Part shown: positions 55,641-64,000 of the stretch, piece after piece | How positions within the stretch are numbered: the stretch's first letter is position 1 | How the letters are laid out: every line of letters begins with the position of its first letter | Origin: Pseudoscleropodium purum | Taxonomy: Eukaryota; Streptophyta; Bryopsida; Hypnales; Brachytheciaceae | Assembly: GCA_963969395.1 (NCBI GenBank) | Contig: OZ017795.1 | Coordinates: forward strand, 15,996,001 to 16,060,000 | DNA length: 64,000 nucleotides | Direction: 5' to 3' | Notes under the pieces: generated by a model | The model's input: the letters and a program-made list of their open reading frames with translations, nothing else | What the model was told of the DNA's origin: nothing | The model's database searches: none | Made by a program: the position numbers and the translations under genes

Positions 55641-58600
55641 ATCAGTATCATGGCGATTAATTAGGTGCAGGAAACCAAGAGAAGGAAGGCATTACTAGAA
55701 GGGAAGGGTGCCTGGTGTCCGAATGTAAAGAGGAAGGAGTCTGGGTTATGAACTGCTTCAAGGTCTTAAAGAGGATAATTATGTGAAATTAAAAAAACTG
55801 AAGCATCTTATTCTTAACGAGTACGTATTGAAGAAAACTGATGGACGTGTCTTGAACTGAAGGTTTTGGATCTCTAGCATGTTAAATTTGTTGCTAATAA
55901 AAAACAATTACACAATTTATTAGATAGAGAGTTTTCGTTGGCATTTACAGTATTAGTTTATGGTCCCTATCCATAGTTGAATAATGAGTGACTTGTAGTG
56001 TCTATAACTCCATTTGTTGTTTGGGTGAACTCTTCATAATCACAAGTGTTGAATTGTCACAATGACTCCTCTTTCAAATAAATATTCAATTCAAAAGCTC
56101 ATTTAGAGCTCCAAAATTGTGATATAGTCACAAGTGTTGAATTGGCATACTCACTTTCTTCATTCCAATTGATATTCATTATCTTAGCTCATTTTGGAGG
56201 GTTCAAAGTTGTGAGTTATAAATGCACCAAACTCTTAAACCTATGACAAGTATAGATATGTGGCTTTAGTCAAGTGAATGCAATTGCAATAATTTGACTC
56301 CAATGAGCCATTTTTACAAATATGAGGATTTCTGGATAATTGGTTCACAATCTTAAATGCTAGAGTCTATATCTAGATGCTTCATCTTTGCCTCTACTCA
56401 CAAAATCTAGTGGATGTCCATTTCCTAGCATCCAAACTAGAAATAACCTTCAAAATGATTTCTCATTTGCATAAGATATTCTAATTCCAAATTGATGTGT
56501 CAAGTAAATATAGATCTCATAGTATCAATCTAGTTTGTAGTCTTTGAAAAATCAAATGGATATGTTGAATGTGATCAAAATGTTCTATGATAATGCACTA
56601 TATGTAGCCATTTAAATTTTTGTTTTAAATCTCTTGACTTGTTGAGAGTGGACACAACCTGTGTTGGTGTCTCATTATTAGAGATAATCCCAATGGTTAG
56701 ATCTTGTTCAACCATACTCAATGAAAAGATCTAAACAAAAGTCACCATAACTATCAGAAGAACATGATTATGAGATACAAGTTTACTTTTTAAACTTAAG
56801 CCAACTCATATTGAAAACCTAGTGCCAAGCTAGGGGAATTTCAAAAAGATCCCTTGAGTGAGAGAAGGATCCAAGTGAGGAAGTGAGAAGTTGACCAATT
56901 CTGTAGTGTCAAGGGTATGAAACCTTTGAGTGCCTTGAGAAACCCACAAAATCCACTAAAATATTCACATCTAACATTTGTCCATCACAAACACCTTTCA
57001 ACAATTCACATCATTTTTCAAAAGTGGAATGCAATTGATGCAAGCATGTCAAGACACAATTTTGTCATTTCACTTGTGATCATGGACTAAAGAGCACTTT
57101 AATAAACTAATGCCAATAAGAAAACCGCACTAATCACGAAGGTCAGCCATTATGGAGTCCAGATATTAGTGGAGCATTAGTGTTTGGAATATAATAATGT
57201 GGGGAATTACCATTTCTTCAATGCTCATATTAACAACAATGAAAGGACCTAGTGGAGCTAGCTCCATCTTTCCCCCCAAGGAAAAATTTAGAAGATTTGA
57301 GTTCCTATTTGGAATCAGGGCCCCTAGTGTTCAAAGCCAAGAGGTCCATTCTTCGTCTAGCCTCTACCTGCATCTGACTTCCTCCCTTGGACCGCCTCCC
57401 CTCCGACCTCCCACTCAAGATTTGGAAGAACAAGCTTGATTTCTATGTGGATTGTGTTTTAATGCTAACAAAAATGTGCACTTCAAATGTATTAAGAGCA
57501 AGTTTGATTAATGTTGTTTTGATGCTGCTGAGGAGAGCTCTTTCTTCAATCTCGTTGAAGCTCTGTGAAAGTTAGATCTAAACTGAGTTTCATTGGCATT
57601 GCCTTGTTATGTTTGGTTTTGCATGCATACTGCCTAATCCATAAAATAGTGAGTATGAACGAACATCCATGAAGTTGATAGCCGTGAAATGAATATTGAT
57701 AGAATTATTGGTATGCAAGACAACATTGTCAATTCAAAGCTAGTCATGCACGTTGTGTACTTTTCCTTAACTTGCTATTTCCCTCACTGCCTTTTTCTAA
57801 GTATTCAATAGTCTACATGGATGTTTTATAAAATAGTCTTCATGGCTGATCTAAGCAGCTCTTCTGCTTCTGGGACAATCATCAATAGTCTTTCAAAAGT
57901 ATGCAATCAATTCAACATACTAATTGGGGAATACAAATTTAACTTGTTTGTAGCAGCAGATCTGAATTAGCATGTTCATAGCACTGATGTTGATGTTTTG
58001 GTCTATCAATAGAAGAAGTGGCAAATCAAATTGTATTTAAATGGAAGATCATACTTAATTATTTAAAGATCGTATTGTATCTAAATCAAAATTTATTTCC
58101 ATTCTTACCTAAAATGAAAGATAAATTGCATGCTAGAGGAATTTTTGCAATTGCTAAAGTTATACGTACAACACTACACTCTCTGCTATTCAGTACTTAG
58201 CTTAGTTTACAAAAAAAAAAAATCCTACATCAAAGCCTTCACTTGCTCTTGAATTGAGTGAGTCTTGAGGCACCGGGTCTCGTGCATGTGCCTGCACTCT
58301 AAACGAATGTATAAAATCCCTCCAATATTGTCTATCAAGCACAATGTGTCGATGTAGCTACAAAGAGGGTCTTTCCTTAAAAAGATCATAAAACAATTCA
58401 TTTACAACAAGAGAAGTCAAGTTGGCTGATGACTGCACCAAGGTTAAAGTTCAAGAGTACTTCCTTCAAAAAGATGGTTCATAAAGTGAACACTTAACAA
58501 TTTGATTCATATTTTTTTTGGAAGGGGGAGGTGGACTTCTTTACATTGTGTAACGTTTTTCAATAGATTTTCTTTTTGATAAATGAATTAGATAAATGAA

Positions 58601-59452
58601 ATTTGCAACTAATCCAAGTTGTTTTATAGTTTTTGGATCTTTTGGAATGAATTATGAATTTTAAAGTTGGAATCAAACTAGACTTGAAAAACGTATGTTC
58701 ACTCTATATTATGGTCATTATTGAAACATTGACAAAAGACATGTGTAGGTTGTGTATCAAATATTTAGGCACAGTTGATAATGAGTGCTCCTAGTGTAAA
58801 AAGGAGAGATACATATGCTATTCCAAGTTGTATGTGTTGCCCATTTTTTTTCTTTAGGAAGCATAACTTGTGATAGAAGTGCGACCTTTGATCTAAGCAT
58901 CCTATTGATTGAAAAAGAAATAGAGCAACACTTTGAGTCAAAATTTCAAAAAGAACAAGCGTATATATGTGATATACATAGATGATGCAAATAGGTTGTC
59001 CAAATTTTATTAGTTAACGAGTTCTCTATGTTTGGATTATTTGTCTATTTTTCAATGTTTCACTAGTAGAAAACAGGGTCAATCGTAACCACTAAAAAAA
59101 TGACTAGGTGACTATTTGGTGCCCAACAATTATTAAAATGGCGGCAAAGTTGACATGTCGCAAATTGTAGTCATTCTGTGGTCACAAATGAAAGTATTGG
59201 ATGACAGCCAATTGAGAGTAGTAACAATATAAACATTCATCTATGTGCCTGCATCTATTTTTGGGCTCTATCGCTAATGTGGACTACATAGAGTCATACT
59301 AAAGCCATGTAGTCATAAATGTAATGTAATGTATGCTATAGTAGAATTGAGATATGACTAACACTGAGACAATATGGAAATTTGAATTTTTAATTTACAT
59401 TTACAAAATTCTTTAATAGAATGGTTACGTTGTAGTCATTTTTGGGGTAATG
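55620..59452. repeat. Second duplicated block, right copy (partner 33790-36108)
   Basis: Colinear with 33790-36108 except for extra sequence at about 56341-57424 and 58330-58980. The frames at 57387-57575 and 58018-58200 are counterparts of those at 34600-34760 and 35210-35375, but neither pair looks like a functional gene. Confidence 0.75.
59061..59452. mobile_element. Truncated left end of the CACTA element
   Basis: Begins CACTAGTAGAAAACAGGG and matches 35714-36108, after which the similarity stops. The 70 bp before it match the flank of the complete copy, so this is part of the duplicated block, not an independent insertion. The remainder was deleted. Confidence 0.85.
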
Positions 59453-59767
59453 AATTACCATGATCATTCTATGCTTTCAATGTACACTTTTTGGTTAAAC
59501 TGGCCTGTAGAATAAAGGTAGCAGGGGGACACTGGTCTAGAAAGCCCTGGTTCAAAGTCAAAGAGAGTTCTCTAGCAAATCAACAAAAATTGAGCAATCA
59601 TCAATCCAGAATAAGCAAGCAAGCACAGAAACATTTAGTAATCAAATGCACCGCACTGTACATTAATAGAAGCTCTGCTCCAAAGGAGCCATTCCAGGTT
59701 AGTAAAGCTTAGATCATCCTAGATCACACACGTTAATGACATTGTGCAACAATCCATGTTTCGAGGA
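59453..59767. other. Short spacer
   Basis: Sequence between two duplicated blocks. I see no gene or clear repeat in it. Confidence 0.4.
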
Positions 59768-60227
59768 TTCAAGCCCCTCCACAGCAACGCAAAAAACAAC
59801 CGATTGACAACCATTCCAGTATAAACGTGAAACAATTTTCATGTCAGAAGCGGTAATAGAATTTATTCATCTCTGATAGCTACAAAAATGTGTACATCAG
59901 TGCCTCGCCAAAGTGTGCAACAATGGTGATCATATACTCAAGAGAGACCTACAAGTAGAAGATTCCACTAGCAGATGATGAAAGTCTCATTGTGCCTTGA
60001 AGCCATGTCTCGCAAACAACCAATAAATTGTGTGTACGATACACTGTTGTGGAGGATTGATGCTAATTCAATCACCATAGAAAAGACTACAACTCCATTC
60101 GGCAAAAGAAGCTTCGGTATCCCTAATTTGGTAGCACAATAAATCCTGAATGACAACGCTAATTAGAAGAAAAAGGAAAGGAAATCTAATGCAAGCAAGA
60201 AATCTCAAGCTTCTAGAGGTTGAGGAA

Positions 60228-60472
60228 GTTATAAAGGCTTAGAACGGGATGGCATTGGTGTAGCGAGGATAAACCACTCGGTTGGGGTGGTGCAACAGAC
60301 GCCGAGCCTTCTATTTCTTGAAGCAGTACAATGCCGCCCCCAGCAACCATTCCACCATGGCTATGATGAGAAATGCTACGACTCCAAGTATTGGGCCAAT
60401 GACCTTGCAATGGCAAGGGTTATGCTCTGCCGTGTCTCGCACTACACGCACGACGGAATGGCCATTGTTTAG
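60228..60472 (-). pseudogene. Small plant membrane protein remnant, copy 2
   Basis: Minus-strand frame with a hydrophobic segment (GVVAFLIIAMVEWLLGAALY), CFKK, a TAG, then KARRLLHHP and RVVYPRYTNAIPF before TAA. The TAG stands where copy 1 has CAA (Gln). Copy 1 has its TGA next to the membrane segment, where this copy reads on. The ancestral gene was therefore probably intact in both. CT repeats at 60530-60552 lie on the 5' side. Family not named. Confidence 0.5.
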
Positions 60473-62085
60473 AGTTTTAGGGGACTCAAGGCCAAATCCT
60501 GCTCTCTCTCGCTCAATTCCAAGCGCTCTCTTGCTCTCTCTCTCTCTCTCTCAATTCCAAGCTTTCTAACGTACCAAGAACGAGTGCCCTCTGTGGACTT
60601 TGCAGAACAAGTGCAATCTCCTCTCCAAACCAAATTACGAAACTTGATTGTTGGCTATATCAGGAACAATAGGGTGAGGATCTTAACCATGGCATGCGAC
60701 AGTTGAATGGAGGGGCCCGAGTAAGAAGGAGGGCCTTCACCATATCATATTGGGCCTAAGGGTGGGCTTACATGCTTGCTTGGTGGGCAAACTTGACCCT
60801 AAAACAAGCGAGAAGACAAAATTGTCTCCACTGATTATCTACCAAGGTGGGAAAGCGGGAAAGGAGTTGAAGTTTCATAGATATCGGTGGACATTTCCAT
60901 TGGTAAAAGCTAGTGGATCATGAGAGACTCTAATATGTGTCGATTCCTAATTGTATCCCTTCCCACCCACTAGATCCACATAAAACTGCAATTTGAATTT
61001 TTCCCTATAACTCGCCATGTAGCTCTCTGCCCACCCACCCAACATGTAAGGAGGCTCTAAGTCATCTGCCAGTCAAGATGCTTTGATGAAGGTGTTTGAA
61101 CATGATATAATTCCTTTGAGCTTCAAAATCCATATTTTAGATGATAAATACAATGATTCAAAGTTACCTTCTTTCCAAATTACTTCTCATTCATCCAAAT
61201 TCATACTTGAATATCTAAATGACAATATTCATTTCTAACGAATTGGATGAATTGTAGGTAATTAATGTATTTGTTGAAGATACTAGTGATGAAAGGTATG
61301 AACAATCAACACATCTTTGCAAATTTTATTAAAAAATTCTTGAACAAAAGTTCAATAAATGATAAATATAAATATATTTTTGCAAATTTTCCTTTTTATA
61401 AAATGAGAATTATAAAAAATAGGATTTTGAAAGAAATTTGGCATCTCTATGATATTTATTTATACACAACACTATAATAAAAATGAATATTTTATTCTTT
61501 TTATTCCAAACGGGTTTAGTGTACGTGTTTACTTGCAAAGTGACAAGAAGATTTGAGGTGAGCTAAGAGGGGCTATACAATTAAAAATGGCTTCAAAATG
61601 AAATCACTTCTCTTTGAAGCTCTCATGTTTATTTCAATTATTGTTGCAAACCAAGTAATGAAATTGGACTAATAAAGAAATAGAATAATGCAATCATTGA
61701 ATTGGTTGAAGAAATCGCATTTCTAATCGTTTTCATGCAATGAGATAAAGTATGAGCAAAATGAGGCAAAGATATCAATGTTAATATGTATACAATGCCA
61801 TAGCCATCAAAGAAACCACACATTTGGAACATATATTGAATGCAAGCAAAGTACCAAGCATTTGACAAACATGAGTATAGCAAAGGGAAAGAAGATAGTT
61901 GCAACTTGGGCAAGGAAGCATCAATTTGCTACAAAGTCTCATGATTTTAGATCATAGAAGTTTTATAGCCAAAGTGCTTGTTGCATTTACTATTAGAATA
62001 GAAGTATAGACAGTAGAAAACTCCAACATGTTTGAAGTAGCTACTTAATTAGCTTGTTCAAAGATCCTCAACTTGACCAATTGTA

Positions 62086-62093
62086 GACCTAAA
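62086..62093. other. Empty target site of the hAT element
   Basis: TTGTAGACCTAAAGAACATC is the unoccupied counterpart of TTGTAGACCTAAG|element|GACCTAAGGGACATC at 14315-30776. It has a single copy of the octamer, with one substitution. Confidence 0.9.
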
Positions 62094-64000
62094 GAACATC
62101 CTCACGGATATTCTCTTGACTTTGATTTATGACTTTCTTTGAGATGATCTTTGGCTAGGTGAACTTACAAATAACTCAAGACCACAACACTCTAATGAAC
62201 AACATGAATGCACAATTGATGACTTGCAAAGCACCAATAATTTTGATGAATTCACATTCCACTATGAACAATTCCCCATGAGCAAGTCCTTCAAGATTAA
62301 AAAAAAGTCCCTACAAACAATAAATAAGAGATCTTTGTCACCAAGCTACAAAAGAGACTATAGGACAATGATAAACTATGTATATTACTGTAGCACCTCT
62401 AATGATCTTCATCTATATGCGTACTTTTTAAATGGGTTATACCATTGTAGAACTCACCACTTTCATTGCCAAGCACTTGAGCGGTTCATCCTTATCACGA
62501 CTTTGATTACAATACTAATATTTGGATTGATACATTTTTGTCAAACAACATTGCACACGCACATACAAAATGTGCCATCTATTAGAACAAAGAACAATTG
62601 GGCTTCTACATAATGTTGTGCATGTCTAATTTGAAAGTAATGAATTAACTTCCATGATTCAATAGAATTTAGAGAAGGTTTGCTCGATCACATTCCAACA
62701 CGTCATATTGAAACCATTGCTTTCTTCAAATCTAGTGGCACCGGAAGATGACAATGATGATGAGTTTGATGACATGGGAGGATATAATGACTCTTCTATA
62801 AATTCTAGTGAAGAAGATGTTGTCTTGAATGACATGCAATCATAGAGTGAAGTTAGCAAAGGAAACACAATCAATGACAAGGGTGATTTCTTTCAAAAAG
62901 CTTCAATATGCTATGCAAATCTTTGAGCAAGGAGATCTTGTCTAGATACCTTAGAGAAGAATGCACTATTGACATGACGACACCAAGTTCAAAACAAGAA
63001 TATGACATTCCTACAACAAAAGATGCTTTTGATATCTCCTACTTTCACTCATTACAAATTAAACTCCTCATTGTTTTGACATTGTTTCAATGTTAGAAAA
63101 ATTGTTCAATTGAATTAGTGTTGCTCTAATGTTGTTTTGTTACTTTATTCACATTGTTTCAATATGGTATTGCAACAATAAATACTTTGGAGATTTTGAA
63201 CCAAGTAATTGTTTCGAACTAGATTGAAGTGGCATTTCATAAATATTGAAAAAGTAATTAATTGTTATCAATGAATATTAAATTACTATTAATGCCTTAT
63301 TGTTGCTATATACAATGTTTCAACAAAACTTCCATTTATGTTTTCGTCAACATTGATTCAATATTAGATGTGGATCACATTGTTGCAATGCATATTGTAT
63401 CAACATAAGTTCAATTTTTACTTTTATCAACATTGAATTTGCACTTTTAATATTCATGGATTCATTCATCGGGTGTTTAAAAAGCACACGCTACAAATCA
63501 TAGATACTAACATATAATCCACTTTTAATTGATTTCAATTACCAACAAGAGCCAACGTTCAATTAATTACTAAGACATGCTTAGAAGCTTGTTCAATGGC
63601 CTTTGGTGTGGTTACCACACCAACAATGAAACGGCACTAGAGGATTTTTGGCAAGCTAGGAGGGCCGTTTTAGGGTTGTTTCCATCGTTGTTCTCCAACA
63701 GCCTGAGAATGGCCACTATCAGATTTATTTATATATATTTTTTTGAAAGAAAGTTAAATGAAAAAAAATGAATTTTTTAAAGATTTTTCTTGAAATTTAT
63801 TTTAATGATGTGGTAATCGTTGTGCCACATTAGGCAGCTGGCGGAGTGAGTTTTTAGAATCTGAAAACCTTAGGGAACTTATAGCCCTCCAAAACAGTTG
63901 AATTTGAATTTACTTGAACAAGTTCTTTGGGAGGTTTTTATCGACCAAGCGCGTACTACTTGGATCAAATCTACCAAGTTGTATGCATTATACCTCGATA

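Larger units (their letters stand above)
59768..64000. repeat. Segmental duplication, copy 2, holding the hAT empty site (partner 11750-14327 + 30770-33000)
   Basis: Colinear with the two parts of copy 1 and continuous across 62086-62093 (GACCTAAA), exactly where copy 1 is interrupted by the 16.4-kb hAT element. It has its own indels, for example a shorter 61490-61700. It runs off the end of the window. Confidence 0.9.

Noticed and set aside
1..64000. CRISPR arrays, bacterial operons, tRNA or rRNA genes
   Set aside because: The tandem repeats lack unique equal-length spacers, and no cloverleaf or rRNA sequence was recognised; the gene content is plant nuclear.

Overview
This is plant nuclear DNA. 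It is AT-rich, mostly non-coding, crowded with DNA transposons and segmental duplications, and its plant genes are of recognisable kinds: an NLR disease-resistance gene with an RPW8-like N-terminus, and a degenerate, intron-containing VPS9 (Rab5 exchange factor) gene. The LRR style of the NLR would fit a seed-free land plant such as a bryophyte, but I cannot name the species.

The main discovery is a 16.4-kb hAT-superfamily DNA transposon at 14328-30761. It has matching terminal inverted repeats (CAGGGTTGTCAAA..GGACG), a perfect 8-bp target-site duplication (GACCTAAG), and an unoccupied paralogous site inside the same window (62086-62093). It carries a BED-finger hAT transposase at 26230-29745 with a long acidic/RGG tail. 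It also carries at least three other genes: a two-part protein-kinase gene (16112-17689, minus), a coiled-coil gene (18144-19058, plus), and an inverted paralogue of the latter extended by a RING finger (21094-23311, minus). Arrays of one short GC-rich motif (GTACGTCCCCGCC and variants) sit just inside both ends and directly upstream of the promoters of all four genes. The motif points towards the nearer terminus at the ends and towards the long/short coiled-coil genes and the transposase at the promoters. This looks like a self-regulating multi-gene transposon. Three of its genes each carry one recent-looking lesion: a TGA, a TAG, and a 7-bp tandem duplication.

Layout: 1-2300 is a duplicated repeat block (partner 53134-55640) holding a 647-bp TTAA-flanked insertion. 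4970-8145 holds a GC-rich exon-like stretch, a 634-bp CACTA element and the VPS9 pseudogene. 9180-9700 is an inverted copy of the TTAA element. 11750-14327 plus 30770-33000 is one half of a segmental duplication (partner 59768-64000) split by the hAT element. 33800-36108 is a second duplicated block (partner 55620-59452). 35714-39500 is a 3.8-kb CACTA element. 40332-44189 is an element with long inverted arms. 46517-50292 is the NLR. 51655-53130 is a degenerate tandem triplication. The last 11 kb repeats earlier blocks.

The duplications and insertions can be ordered. The CACTA insertion predates the segmental duplication, because both copies share its flank. The hAT insertion and the 647-bp insertion came after their respective duplications, because in each case only one copy is occupied. 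Apart from the transposon genes and the NLR I see no convincing intact gene.
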